A stretch of 64,000 nt of DNA from JADJSS01 sp964490845 (GCA_964490845.1 CAZBED010000008.1:1-64000), one strand, 5' to 3'. Shown: positions 44,694 to 54,867, numbered from the stretch's first letter. Numbers and translations are program-made. Notes: generated by a model from the sequence alone, not told the origin.

Positions 44694-44926
44694 TGTGATT
44701 ACTTATAGAATTAAAAATGATAATTGAAAAAAATATAGTATCAACTAATAGAAAATAGTAACTGCAATAATTTGTCTTGCGAATTATATATTGGCTGCAC
44801 TATTTTATAATTGAAATAAATCATATTACAAATATACGATTTAAACAATAAATTATTACGTTTTTTGCTAGACAAAATCTGCCTGATATTAGTAATAAGG
44901 ATTTTGAACTCAAGGGTGGTAGATTA

Positions 44927-47900
44927 CTAAAATACGGCTCTTAGTTGTGCCCTGCCGGTGTTCACCAACCGTGCGGTGCCGGTTTTACGGCCTTCATAGG
45001 TCAGGCTCAATTCCAGATTCTGCGAAATATTGCGGGTGTAGCTCGCTGCCCAAATATAGTTATTGCCGGGTTGCAAACCTTCCAGTATTGTGTAAGATTT
45101 TGTTGTACCGTTCTCTCCGTTGAATTTCACCACCGCCAGCGTAAACTTGGTTTCCAATGTATTTTTAGTGGCTTTGCTGTAGCGCAGTTCCAGCTCCATC
45201 TTATTCGACAGCACCTTCTCTCCGCCCAGGCCGGCAGCATTTTTCTTATACGTAAATCCATAGCTGACGGATGTACGCACCATCGTTCTGTAGTTGTAGG
45301 TAAACTTAGGCTCCAGGTAATACCCGTTGATATTGTAATTATTGGGTGTAAAATAATCGGACACTAACGAAAGTTTAGACTGGATAAATTTCAGGTTCAA
45401 TGTGAACTTCTGACTTAAGTTATAATAGCCTTCCAGAATATTATCCATCCGTTTGCGGGTATCGAATCCGTTAATCAGCAAAATCTTATCATTGAGCAAC
45501 TGATTGGTAAACGATATCGAATAGACCGGGTCGCCGGAATTGAAGATGATGGTATTCCGTACATTGGAATTGAGCGTGATGGTATTGGAATCATTCGTAT
45601 TGAACACAAACGGATTAAACACTCTGGCGGCATTACTTCGGTATGCTTTTCTGCGCAACTGCATATAGGACTGAATCGTTAGTTTGGACATAAAATTTTT
45701 AAATCCTTTCTCATTGTACCAGATGGCTTTCGGTTGTATCGTGATATTTTGTGTATATGATGTGGAATTCGCCCGGACATATTCATTCAAGTCCGTCTGC
45801 ACCCTCACAAATTGTGCGCTGTCATTAAATTGGGAGGGCACAAACTCATTCAACTCGCGGATACCGTTTTGGTTCTGGTCTATCCACCTGAAATATCCCT
45901 GCCCAGACGGAACCTGCACATATGTAAACTGGCGGACGCGCTCCCTGCCTCCGCCGAGCTCATAAATAAAATTCAACCGGAGCGCACCACGTTTGATGCG
46001 TGCGCCGTATTCCACACGTCCTAAAAATGTTTTCTCCGCCTGTGCCTGTACTGCAGTATCTTTTACCAGCAAATCGCGGAATGTAAAAGTCCAGTTGAAG
46101 GTCTGGTTTTTAAGCTTGTTCGCGCTCCCTCTGAAATCAATAGTATGCGCGGTGGTGGAGTCTTTGAATGCGCCATTTCTTACCATCAGGTCATTCCGGT
46201 ATTTGTATTCCAGAATAAAACTCCATTTGGCTGAATCCGGCAGGAAGAATTGCGCTGTGATATTGTTGTTTCGGAAGGAATTAAGTTGCAAATCATTGGT
46301 GGCCCGGCTTCTGAACACATTATTCTCCTGATAGAATCCGATGCCAAATCCCAGGCCTCTTGCTTTAGCAATGGAATAGGAAGCATACAGCGACGGCCGG
46401 AAAAAAGTGGACCTGTATAACGAATCCTTAGTAGTCAGTATCCGCGCATCCGCGCTGACTTTCAGGTTTTTATAATCACTCGAAAAACTCAGCCAGTTCT
46501 CATACCCCTGATATTTTTGCTGCCGGATAAAGGAAGAAAACTTATAGCCTGCCTGAATATGATGTTTTATATCTGTCACGGCAGCCTGATAACGGGTGAT
46601 ATGTTCCGTATAGTTCGTCAGGTTGGTAATGTTCCAGTCTCTTAAAAATTCTACATTCCTGTACGTCTCTACCTGCTGAAAATGGCGTTCCTTAAATTCA
46701 TAATTGACGGAATTCGTAAAAACGATATTTCGTTTAAATGTATCCGTCCGGTTTAACTGAAAACTGGCGGCATAGCCGATATTATCTTTATTCCCGATGG
46801 GCGAAAACAAATTGCGGTCGAAATGAGATAAACCCATTTCCGCCCTAATGTTGGTTTTATTATTGATTGTGTAGGCAGCGCCAAACGTAAACAGTAACTG
46901 ATTCTTAGGTGTTACAATCAGGATGAGTGGTTCGTAGGAACCTTGCGGAATGCCATTCACCGGAGCCACCCACTGATAAACGCGCACATTATTGGCATTT
47001 TTATTGGGGATATAATTCCCTTTGTTTGGCCCCAGATATGAAAAGGACAAAACATATCGTGCATTGGCCGGATTGGTTTCATAAACAAATACAGAATCAT
47101 ACACAACCGCATTTACCGTTGAATCGGTTAAGCGGTATTGCACCCTGTTCGGGTCATATTCCGCTTCCCGCACACCAGAAACAAACGCATTGGAAATATC
47201 ATTGCCGATGCCCGCCAAATAATCTTTGATGGTATCGGAAAGAGTATTGGTAATAGGTTTATTCTTGGCATCCTGCTCCGAATACACCTGTGTATAGATG
47301 TTCAGTTTCTTCCACTGAAAATTGATGCCTTCATGCACCGTCGTCCTGAAATAATTCCTGTCGGCATATTCAAACTCCACCACTATCCTAGAATCTTTGG
47401 TGACCAGAAAGCGAGGCATAAATACCAGTTCTCCGCTGTTGTAGTCCATCACATAATCGAGCAGTTCTCCCCGCTGCAGGCGGACGCCGTCCACAAATAC
47501 CTTTTCGCTGCCGGCTAATATAATCAGGAATGTCTCGTTATTGTTCCCTGTCAGGCGGTAAGGTCCCTGGTTGCCCTCACTTCCCTGAAAGACATTGCGG
47601 GCAAATTTTCCACGGCTGACGGCAAAAGAAGTGGACGTCTGCAATCGGATTCCTTTCTTGAATTTTAAATCATTGACATAACTGATACCTTGCAGCTGCT
47701 TGGAAAACTTCATGAAATAGCTGTCAAAACTTTTCAGGTTATAATCTCCGGCGATGATGGTGTGCGGGTCTTTTTTCAACTGCACATATACCTTATCAAA
47801 ATCCTGCAGCTGCTGGGTGCTTCCGTCCGGTTGCAGCGGGATATTATTATCTGTCAATGCCGCTGTAATTTCAATTCCGTTGGCAATTTTGCCACTGAGC

Positions 47901-48421
47901 CGTAAATCCAGGTTAGAGTTCAGTGTCAAATCCTGATTGGAGCCAAACTGAATGCCCCTGGAAAAATTACCACTGTAATTCAACCCTCCAAAGTCCAGGA
48001 ATGCTGCCGTTTGTTCGGTTTTGGGCTGATAAAAAAAACGATCGTAATACAGCAGCGAGTCTCCTTTTTTAATCAATAACGGACTTTTATGCTGCATCGT
48101 CTTTGCCAGATAAAGCGGAAGTGCCCGGTAAGTCACCAATACAGAATCCGGTTTACTATCGCTCTTAAAAATCAGTTTCGCACCGGAAAAATCCAGTGTA
48201 TACGCATCCCTAGGAAGAATGGAATTATCTTTTAAATTTCTGACGATAAGGCTGGACGGAAAAATGCTCAGGGTATCCACCGCCACCGTATCACCGGAAA
48301 GGATTAGCATTTTGCTGCGTACGTTGGAATAAACGGAATAATCAGGCGGCAAGGTTTGAGCCGTAACGAAAAGTAAGCTAAAAACGAAGCTGAAGGACAG
48401 TATTATCTTCCTGTATTGCAT
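44927..48421 (-). CDS. large outer-membrane β-barrel protein of unknown function
   Basis: The product is 1164 residues. A signal peptide ends near residue 22 (FVTAQ). A β-rich N-part (~25-350) includes GSEKVFVDGVRLQRGELLDYVMDYNSGE, a motif I associate with surface β-domains of very large Bacteroidota proteins. The rest is dominated by long amphipathic strands with aromatic girdles, typical of a large outer-membrane barrel. There is no TonB box or plug signature, so I do not call it a receptor. It may form a channel or translocation pore. It is divergent from the nitroreductase gene. Confidence 0.75.
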   Translation of the reverse strand: MQYRKIILSFSFVFSLLFVTAQTLPPDYSVYSNVRSKMLILSGDTVAVDTLSIFPSSLIVRNLKDNSILPRDAYTLDFSGAKLIFKSDSKPDSVLVTYRALPLYLAKTMQHKSPLLIKKGDSLLYYDRFFYQPKTEQTAAFLDFGGLNYSGNFSRGIQFGSNQDLTLNSNLDLRLSGKIANGIEITAALTDNNIPLQPDGSTQQLQDFDKVYVQLKKDPHTIIAGDYNLKSFDSYFMKFSKQLQGISYVNDLKFKKGIRLQTSTSFAVSRGKFARNVFQGSEGNQGPYRLTGNNNETFLIILAGSEKVFVDGVRLQRGELLDYVMDYNSGELVFMPRFLVTKDSRIVVEFEYADRNYFRTTVHEGINFQWKKLNIYTQVYSEQDAKNKPITNTLSDTIKDYLAGIGNDISNAFVSGVREAEYDPNRVQYRLTDSTVNAVVYDSVFVYETNPANARYVLSFSYLGPNKGNYIPNKNANNVRVYQWVAPVNGIPQGSYEPLILIVTPKNQLLFTFGAAYTINNKTNIRAEMGLSHFDRNLFSPIGNKDNIGYAASFQLNRTDTFKRNIVFTNSVNYEFKERHFQQVETYRNVEFLRDWNITNLTNYTEHITRYQAAVTDIKHHIQAGYKFSSFIRQQKYQGYENWLSFSSDYKNLKVSADARILTTKDSLYRSTFFRPSLYASYSIAKARGLGFGIGFYQENNVFRSRATNDLQLNSFRNNNITAQFFLPDSAKWSFILEYKYRNDLMVRNGAFKDSTTAHTIDFRGSANKLKNQTFNWTFTFRDLLVKDTAVQAQAEKTFLGRVEYGARIKRGALRLNFIYELGGGRERVRQFTYVQVPSGQGYFRWIDQNQNGIRELNEFVPSQFNDSAQFVRVQTDLNEYVRANSTSYTQNITIQPKAIWYNEKGFKNFMSKLTIQSYMQLRRKAYRSNAARVFNPFVFNTNDSNTITLNSNVRNTIIFNSGDPVYSISFTNQLLNDKILLINGFDTRKRMDNILEGYYNLSQKFTLNLKFIQSKLSLVSDYFTPNNYNINGYYLEPKFTYNYRTMVRTSVSYGFTYKKNAAGLGGEKVLSNKMELELRYSKATKNTLETKFTLAVVKFNGENGTTKSYTILEGLQPGNNYIWAASYTRNISQNLELSLTYEGRKTGTARLVNTGRAQLRAVF

Positions 48422-48543
48422 TTATTCTATAAGGTAAAAATAAAGACATTATTGTATAGAACGGCTTAAACCGCATCTTTTTACCGTTTTTATTTGCAAG
48501 TCTCTTTACAGCATCGTTTATTTGCACAAAATATCTACAAAAG

Positions 48544-49131
48544 ATGAGCACCTTCAGCGCCCAACTCAAAGAACTGATAGCAGACAGAAGAACAGTAAAA
48601 CCGGAAGTATTCAACGGAAAGCCGGTTTCGAAAGAGATTATACTGGAAATGCTGGAGGCTGCTAACTGGGCGCCCACTCACGGCATGACGGAACCCTGGC
48701 GTTTCATTGTATTTTCAGGAAAAGATGGCGTTCGGGAATTCGGAAAACTGCATGCTAAAATCTATCAGCAAGAAACCCCTTCAGAACAATTTTTACAAAA
48801 AAAATTTGACACCCTCTTACACAAACCCGACCATGCATCTCATGTAATCGTCATCGCCATGAAACGAGGCGACAATAAAAACATTCCGGAAAATGAAGAA
48901 ATTGCAGCTACGGTCTGTGCCGTTCAAAATATGTTACTGACAGCCGCAGCACATCAGCTGGCCGCTTACTGGGGAACAGGCGGCATGTGTTACCATCCAG
49001 CATTAAAACATGAACTTGGTTTGGGAGAAGAGGATAATATTCTTGGATTATTATATCTAGGATATACAGACATTGAACATCCGAAAGGTTTCAGGAATAC
49101 TCCTATAGAAGACAAAATTACCTGGAGGTGA
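48544..49131 (+). CDS. nitroreductase-family flavoprotein
   Basis: The product is 195 residues with the FMN-dependent nitroreductase fold: ELIADRRTVKPEVF at the N-terminus, MLEAANWAPTHGMTEPWRFIVFSG as the flavin-binding signature, AVQNMLLTAAAHQLAAYWGTGG, and LGLLYLGY near the end. It probably reduces quinone or nitro compounds with NAD(P)H. Its last 14 bases overlap the 3' end of convergent prmC. Confidence 0.92.
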   Translation: MSTFSAQLKELIADRRTVKPEVFNGKPVSKEIILEMLEAANWAPTHGMTEPWRFIVFSGKDGVREFGKLHAKIYQQETPSEQFLQKKFDTLLHKPDHASHVIVIAMKRGDNKNIPENEEIAATVCAVQNMLLTAAAHQLAAYWGTGGMCYHPALKHELGLGEEDNILGLLYLGYTDIEHPKGFRNTPIEDKITWR

Positions 49132-50002
49132 TTTGCGCGCAGATCATTCTGTTTTTACCTGCAAAATCTTTTTTCAACACCACCGGGTAAAAGCCTCTTT
49201 TCGTGAGTAAATCCATCACCTGCTCCGCATTAAATTCATTTAATTCCAGATACAGTTTTCCGTCCTTTTTCAGATGCTCCAGCGCAAAATCCGCAATCTT
49301 ATCATAAAACACCAAGGGGTTGACATCATAGACAAACAATGCCAGATGTGGCTCATACCGTATAGCGGAAGCAGACATCACTTCTTGTTCTTCCTGTGGT
49401 ATGTACGGCGGATTACTGACGATGATATCCAGCATCAGCGGTTCCGTATCAGGTGTTTCCATATATAACTTTCTGTCCACGGACAAGTGTGTCGTCTCCA
49501 GAATATCCACCGGAAAGAATTCAATATCCGCCTCATATTTCAAGGCATTGACCTTGGCTACCTCCAGTGCATTTTCAGAAATATCAATCGCAAAAATCAC
49601 CCATTCCGGTTTATGTTTCTTTAAGGCAATAGGAATACAGCCGCTTCCTGTACCGATGTCTAAAACGGTCAGCAAAGATGGTTCATTCTCCTTTATTATC
49701 CAATCCACGAGTTCCTCCGTTTCCGGACGTGGTATCAGCACATTTTCATCCACATACAATTCTAATCCGTAAAAAGGCGCTTTATTGAAAATGTACTGGA
49801 TGGGATAGTGATTGCATATTTTCTCGTAAATAAAATTCAGCTCTTCCACTTCATCATCATTCAGGTCATAATCCTTCACATCAAAATATCGCTTTTTGTA
49901 GTAATCTTCCAGTGTATATTTAAATAAATTATCCGCTTCTCTTTCATCGAAAGATTCCTGCAACATCGGCAGTATGATATTTTTATACTGTTGTACGTTC
50001 AA
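49118..50002 (-). CDS. prmC: release factor glutamine methyltransferase PrmC
   Basis: The product is 294 residues. The N-domain is helical (~1-80). The methyltransferase domain has SAM motif DIGTGSGC (115-122) and the catalytic NPPY at 197-200, followed by IP. PRPETEELVDW is also diagnostic. It methylates the Gln of the GGQ motif in release factors 1 and 2. It is divergent from ribD (90-base gap) and overlaps the nitroreductase tail by 14 bases. Confidence 0.95.
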   Translation of the reverse strand: MNVQQYKNIILPMLQESFDEREADNLFKYTLEDYYKKRYFDVKDYDLNDDEVEELNFIYEKICNHYPIQYIFNKAPFYGLELYVDENVLIPRPETEELVDWIIKENEPSLLTVLDIGTGSGCIPIALKKHKPEWVIFAIDISENALEVAKVNALKYEADIEFFPVDILETTHLSVDRKLYMETPDTEPLMLDIIVSNPPYIPQEEQEVMSASAIRYEPHLALFVYDVNPLVFYDKIADFALEHLKKDGKLYLELNEFNAEQVMDLLTKRGFYPVVLKKDFAGKNRMICAQITSR

Positions 50003-50092
50003 TTTTGTATTTTTGAGCAGTGTTATTCCAAACGGTTAACGGAGTAATTTCATCAACTAAAGATGCTGAAATAATTTCAGGAAGACAATAGT

Positions 50093-51112
50093 ATGGCTGA
50101 TTTTTCATCATATCACGAAAAATATATGCACCGCTGTTTTCAATTAGCGAAAGCCGGCGAAAGCTATGTGGCCCCCAATCCCATGGTGGGCGCGGTACTT
50201 GTCTATGAAGACCGTATCATCGGAGAAGGCTGTCACGAGGAATTCGGAATGGCGCATGCCGAAGTGAATTGTATCCGTTCCGTAAAAGAAGCCGACAGAC
50301 AATTTATAGATCAATCTACCTTGTATGTTAGCCTTGAACCCTGCTCCCATTTCGGAAAGACACCGCCCTGTACAGACTTAATCCTTCAGCATAAAATCCC
50401 CAAAGTAGTTATCGCCGTTCAGGATATTTTTTCGGAAGTAAACGGAAAAGGCATTCAGAGACTGAGGGAAAATAACACGGAAGTAATTACAGGCGTCCTG
50501 GAAAAAGAGGGCAAAGAATTAATTCATCAATACCTGTTTTTCCATCAACATAAGCTGCCCTATATTACCCTGAAATTCGCTCAGAGTAAAGACGGCTTCA
50601 TGGGAATACAGGGAAAAGAAATAGCAATTTCCGGACCCTTAGCACAACGGTACACGCATCAGCTCCGTGCAGCTCATCAGGGGGTACTAGTTGGGAAAAA
50701 TACCGTATTAACCGACAATCCTCAATTAACTGTCCGCTATTGGACCGGAAAGCATCCGACACGACTGGTGCTGGCAAATGAAGAGGATATTCCGGAAAAC
50801 TATCCTATTTTTAGTAACAATGCCCCAACCTTATTTTTAAGTGGGAGCATACCGGAAATCCTGACAGCCATTGCCGGACATTCTGTTATTTCCGTTTTAG
50901 TGGAAGGAGGCGCCAATGTGCTGCGGCAATTTATCGATACAAATTGCTGGAACGAAGCCCATATTATTACATCCAATCAATTAATGACGAAAACAGAACA
51001 GGATATACCGATACCTTCTCCCTGCATTAAAGGCATTTCGGAGAACACATTTTCTTTAGAAAACGACACCGTACAAATTTTAAAAAATCACAATGCTATA
51101 TTTACTCCTTAG
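50093..51112 (+). CDS. ribD: bifunctional riboflavin biosynthesis protein RibD
   Basis: The product is 339 residues. The deaminase domain (~8-130) has the zinc ligands HAE (His55, Glu57) and PCSHFGKTPPC (Cys84, Cys93). The reductase domain (~150-335) has TLKFAQSKDGF and GVLVGKNTVLTDNPQLTVR. It deaminates and then reduces the pyrimidine intermediate in riboflavin synthesis. Other rib genes are not adjacent. Its stop overlaps the next gene by 20 bases. Confidence 0.95.
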   Translation: MADFSSYHEKYMHRCFQLAKAGESYVAPNPMVGAVLVYEDRIIGEGCHEEFGMAHAEVNCIRSVKEADRQFIDQSTLYVSLEPCSHFGKTPPCTDLILQHKIPKVVIAVQDIFSEVNGKGIQRLRENNTEVITGVLEKEGKELIHQYLFFHQHKLPYITLKFAQSKDGFMGIQGKEIAISGPLAQRYTHQLRAAHQGVLVGKNTVLTDNPQLTVRYWTGKHPTRLVLANEEDIPENYPIFSNNAPTLFLSGSIPEILTAIAGHSVISVLVEGGANVLRQFIDTNCWNEAHIITSNQLMTKTEQDIPIPSPCIKGISENTFSLENDTVQILKNHNAIFTP

Positions 51113-51965
51113 TATTTTATTTTCCACTTCTTTAGTCGTTATCCTGCGCTCATTTTCCAAATGGAATATCAAGACAGAATACGGCATTGTATTTAATTAC
51201 ATTTTTTGCTGTATAACCGGATATATAGCGATGGACAACAGATCAATGATACAACAAATACCGCAATGGAACGGCTGGTGGATTTGTCTATTGCTGGGTT
51301 CCGGCTTCATCCTGATATTCTTATTAATCGGAAAATCCACCCAATTACTGGGTGTTGCAACAACAAGCATAGCCTTTAAACTATCGTTTATTATTCCGGT
51401 TATTGTTGCTATTACATTTTACGGCGACCAACTGACGAACAATAAAATCATCGGTATCATCGCGGCTATTGCAGCTGTTTTTTTTATCACCTATCAACCT
51501 GCTGACAAGGAAGAGGAGGATATCTCAGAAGAAGGGCGAAGCTTGTGGTTTCTTCCTTTAATTATTTTTGTGGGCAGCGGCATCACGGACAGCACCTTTA
51601 ATTTTATTCAACGTAACTATACGCCGCCGGAATTCGACCACATCGTATCGATTATGATTTTTCTTGGTGCGTTTATTTCCGGATTGGCTATATATGGTAG
51701 CCACAAAGAAATGTATCAATGGAAGAATGTCGCAGGCGGTATTGTATTAGGCGTACCCAATTACTTTTCATTGTATTTTCTGATGCAGGCATTGAAACAC
51801 ACCGGGTATAATCCTTCTACCTTATTCCCTATTAATAATCTTGGAATTGTGGGATTGTCAGCACTCATCGGACTAATTATTTTCAAAGAATCCTTTTCCC
51901 GAAGGAAAATAATCGGATTTATCTTAGCTGTTTTCAGCATTGTCATCATCGGGTTTATGCATTAA
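51093..51965 (+). CDS. EamA/DMT-type membrane transporter
   Basis: The product is 290 residues with about ten hydrophobic helices in two five-helix halves, ending RRKIIGFILAVFSIVIIGF. This is the drug/metabolite transporter layout, with the familiar GLIIFKESFSRRKIIGF second-half signature. The substrate is unknown. The ATG at 51093 lies inside ribD, implying coupled translation, and YigZ follows 8 bases after the stop. A role in flavin or metabolite export is possible from context alone. Confidence 0.85.
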   Translation: MLYLLLSILFSTSLVVILRSFSKWNIKTEYGIVFNYIFCCITGYIAMDNRSMIQQIPQWNGWWICLLLGSGFILIFLLIGKSTQLLGVATTSIAFKLSFIIPVIVAITFYGDQLTNNKIIGIIAAIAAVFFITYQPADKEEEDISEEGRSLWFLPLIIFVGSGITDSTFNFIQRNYTPPEFDHIVSIMIFLGAFISGLAIYGSHKEMYQWKNVAGGIVLGVPNYFSLYFLMQALKHTGYNPSTLFPINNLGIVGLSALIGLIIFKESFSRRKIIGFILAVFSIVIIGFMH

Positions 51966-51973
51966 TTGATGTC

Positions 51974-52576
51974 ATGGATGCCTATAAAACCATAGAGCCT
52001 GTTGAAGATTTTTTATACAAAGAAAAATCCAGCAAATTTATCGGATTTGCATATCCTGTAAATACAGAAGTGGAAATCAGGGAAAGGCTGAGTGCGGTTA
52101 AAAACCTACACCCGAAAGCCACTCATCATTGTTATGCTTACCGGCTTGGCTTTGACAAAAACAATTACCGCGCCAATGACGATGGCGAACCCGGCGGCAC
52201 CGCGGGCAAACCCATCATCGGACAGATTGATTCTTTAGGGCTTACCAATTGCCTCGTTATTGTCGTGCGTTATTTCGGAGGAACGAAGTTGGGTATATCC
52301 GGTTTGATAGAAGCGTACAAAGAAACTGCTAAAGAAACGCTTGCATCCTCCATCATCCTGGAACGCAAAATTCTGGACTACTATACCATTACCTGCGACT
52401 ATACAGCCATCAACAGGGCGTTTCAAATCATTCACAAATTACATGGATTGATTATCCAACAGGAGATAGATAATACCGTATCATTCCTGATTGGAATTGA
52501 ACAGAATAAATCCAAAATTTTAGAAAAAGAATTAACGGAACAGCAGCTCCGTTTTCAGTTTGTGGAACGGAAATAA
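51974..52576 (+). CDS. YigZ/IMPACT-family protein
   Basis: The product is 200 residues. The N-domain has the YigZ/IMPACT signature: KFIGFAYPVNTEVEIRERL, ATHHCYAYRLG, NDDGEPGGTAGKPI and VVRYFGGTKLGISGLIEAYK. A smaller ferredoxin-like C-domain follows (~140-200). Molecular function in bacteria is unclear; the eukaryotic IMPACT relative regulates Gcn2. It is the last of the ribD run and ends 1 base from the convergent rdgB stop. Confidence 0.93.
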   Translation: MDAYKTIEPVEDFLYKEKSSKFIGFAYPVNTEVEIRERLSAVKNLHPKATHHCYAYRLGFDKNNYRANDDGEPGGTAGKPIIGQIDSLGLTNCLVIVVRYFGGTKLGISGLIEAYKETAKETLASSIILERKILDYYTITCDYTAINRAFQIIHKLHGLIIQQEIDNTVSFLIGIEQNKSKILEKELTEQQLRFQFVERK

Positions 52577-52577
52577 G

Positions 52578-53162
52578 TTAGCCAGCATTATATCCATTCA
52601 GGAAATCAATCAGCTGCTGCGTGGCTTTTCCTCTGTGACTGATACGTGATTTTTCATCGAGCATCATTTCCGCCAGTGTTCTGCCATCATCCAGCACAAA
52701 AACGGGATCGTAGCCAAATCCGTAAAACCCTCTTTTTTCAAACCCGATTTTCCCCTTCAGAATACCGGTAAACTGATAGTATTTTCCGTCGAGTATCAGC
52801 GTGATTACGGTCTTGAACTGAGCTGAACGATTTTCAATGCCGTTCATCTCCCGGAGCAATTTATCCATATTTTTACCGGCATCTTTTTCCTCCCCGGCAT
52901 AGCGGGCGCTGTACACACCGGGTTCGCCGTTCAGCGCCTCCACTTCCAGGCCTGTATCTTCCGCAAAACAATTTACCTGATAATGCTGATAGATATACTC
53001 CGCCTTCTCCGTCGAGTTCTCTTCTATCGTTTCATGGGTCTCCGGTAATTCCTCCAGGCAGCCAATCTCTTCCAGTTTTTTCAATTGGTATTTTCCTTTC
53101 AACAGGATGTTTATCTCTTTAATCTTATTGGAATTATTGGTAGCGAAGACTAATGCACTCAT
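52578..53162 (-). CDS. rdgB: RdgB/HAM1 non-canonical purine NTP pyrophosphatase
   Basis: The product is 194 residues. Family motifs are LVFATNNSNKIKEI at the N-terminus, CFAEDTGLEVEALNGEPGVYSARYAG, GFEKRGFYGFGYDPVF and KSRISHRGKATQQL. It hydrolyses ITP, dITP and XTP, preventing misincorporation. Its ATG overlaps the stop of the gene before it as ATGA, so translation is probably coupled. Confidence 0.95.
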   Translation of the reverse strand: MSALVFATNNSNKIKEINILLKGKYQLKKLEEIGCLEELPETHETIEENSTEKAEYIYQHYQVNCFAEDTGLEVEALNGEPGVYSARYAGEEKDAGKNMDKLLREMNGIENRSAQFKTVITLILDGKYYQFTGILKGKIGFEKRGFYGFGYDPVFVLDDGRTLAEMMLDEKSRISHRGKATQQLIDFLNGYNAG

Positions 53163-53584
53163 CAGGCCAGTTTAAAAGCGATTTGTAATTGTTTCCATAA
53201 TTTGCTCTTGAGCGCACTGTTTTTATCCAGCAGTTCCGGAGCATCTGATTTTAAAATATCCATCGACGCAATTTGCACCAATTGATAAAGCGGGATGGAT
53301 GCATTCAACCCCACTTCATTTTCCTGTACCCCGAATAAAAAACATTTGGACAGCTGAATCTGCTTTTTCAAGGCGGTTATTCTGGCGGGTTGTTCCAAAA
53401 TATCTATCACCAAAAAATTATCCATACTCAGTTTCAATCCGTTTTCAATCAGTTTTTGCATCAGGCTCATCTGGGTTTCAGCCACTGCCGGCTCATTGCT
53501 TTTTTTATAAAAAATGACATATCCCAAAAACGATTCGGGTATAAAGGGAATAGCGGTGGAATTCAATACAAAGAAACTGTTCAT
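53162..53584 (-). CDS. hypothetical protein coupled to rdgB
   Basis: From the ATG at 53584 the product is 140 residues (MNSFFVLNSTAIPFI); a longer in-frame start would add an unlikely basic leader. It has no signal peptide or membrane segment, alternating β-strand and helix segments, and a basic C-terminal helix ending KLWKQLQIAFKLA. I do not recognise it. The ATGA overlap with rdgB suggests cotranslation. Confidence 0.7.
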   Translation of the reverse strand: MNSFFVLNSTAIPFIPESFLGYVIFYKKSNEPAVAETQMSLMQKLIENGLKLSMDNFLVIDILEQPARITALKKQIQLSKCFLFGVQENEVGLNASIPLYQLVQIASMDILKSDAPELLDKNSALKSKLWKQLQIAFKLA

Positions 53585-53730
53585 GGCAGGTTTTTTCTTT
53601 TTCGGACGACTTCCAAACCTACACATTTTTTACCATTAGAAAAAAGGCTGAATATATATCATCATTAATTAACCTGATTTTACCTTAAAAAATCCTGCAT
53701 TTTCACTATTTTGCAGGTAAATATTCAGTT

Positions 53731-54816
53731 ATGACAGCGCATCTATTGGAATCGGAAACCCTCCAAATCGAAGTGGAAAAAACAACTCTGAGCAAACTGC
53801 CTTCCATAGACTTTAACAATATTCCGTTCGGAAAAACATTTTCCGACCATATGCTGGTGGCTGAATATTATGACGGCAAATGGCAGCATGCCAAAATTAT
53901 GCCCTATCAGAACTTTTCGTTAAGTCCTGCCAGCAATGTTTTTCACTATGGGCAAGCCATCTTCGAAGGGATGAAAGCCTACTACAAACAGGACGACAGC
54001 GGAATCGTGTTATTCCGTCCAGAAAAAAACTGGGAACGACTCAACAAATCCGCCATCAGAATGTCCATGCCGGAAGTGCCGAAAGAGTTATTCATGGAAG
54101 GCATCCATAAACTGATTGAACTGGACAAGGATTTTATCCCGAAAGCAGCCGGCAGTTCCCTATACATTCGACCTTTTATGATTGGTACAGAACCGTTTAT
54201 CGGAGTGAGAACATCTGACCGGTATATTTTTTCCGTCATCATTGGCCCAACCGGTCCGTATTACGGCGAACCCATCTCCGTATTGGTTTATGACACTTTC
54301 ATACGCGCCACCAAAGGCGGTTATGGCAATGCCAAGGCTGCCGGAAATTATGCCGGCACCTTATATCCGGTGGAATTAGCCCGGAAGATGGGCTACAAAG
54401 ATGTATTATGGCTGGATGGCGAGCATAAAAAATATGCCAATGAAGTGGGCACTATGAATATCTTTTTTGTAGTAGAAGGAAAGCTGATTACTCCGGAAAC
54501 AGATGGCTCCATTCTGGAAGGCATCACCCGGGACAGCATTATCACCATTGCGAAAGATTTAGGCTATACCGTTGAAGAACGTCCGATTCCATTTGACGAA
54601 ATCGTGGAAGCTCATCAAAACGGAAAACTAACGGAAATGTTTGGTACGGGCACTGCAGCGGTGGTCAACCCCGTTAATCGTTTTGGATATAAGGGTAAAG
54701 ACTATATCCTTGATGAGAAAACTTTTGTGATAGCCAACCGCCTGAAAGAGGTGTTGGTAGGCATCCAGAAATGCACTACTGAAGATAAATTCGGCTGGGT
54801 AGCAGATGTTTTATAG
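53731..54816 (+). CDS. ilvE: branched-chain amino acid aminotransferase
   Basis: The product is 361 residues, the length of the larger bacterial and mitochondrial-type BCATs. Family motifs are SPASNVFHYGQAIFEGMKAY, LFRPEKNWERLNKSA, YIRPFMIGTEP and the PLP lysine Lys202 in GNAKAAGNYA. The loop EVGTMNIFFV follows. It transfers the amino group of Leu, Ile or Val to 2-oxoglutarate. It is divergent from the rdgB pair and single. Confidence 0.94.
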   Translation: MTAHLLESETLQIEVEKTTLSKLPSIDFNNIPFGKTFSDHMLVAEYYDGKWQHAKIMPYQNFSLSPASNVFHYGQAIFEGMKAYYKQDDSGIVLFRPEKNWERLNKSAIRMSMPEVPKELFMEGIHKLIELDKDFIPKAAGSSLYIRPFMIGTEPFIGVRTSDRYIFSVIIGPTGPYYGEPISVLVYDTFIRATKGGYGNAKAAGNYAGTLYPVELARKMGYKDVLWLDGEHKKYANEVGTMNIFFVVEGKLITPETDGSILEGITRDSIITIAKDLGYTVEERPIPFDEIVEAHQNGKLTEMFGTGTAAVVNPVNRFGYKGKDYILDEKTFVIANRLKEVLVGIQKCTTEDKFGWVADVL

Positions 54817-54867
54817 ATACTGTCTTACCATTTTATCATCGGTTTTTTCAACAAAAGTTATCTCAAA

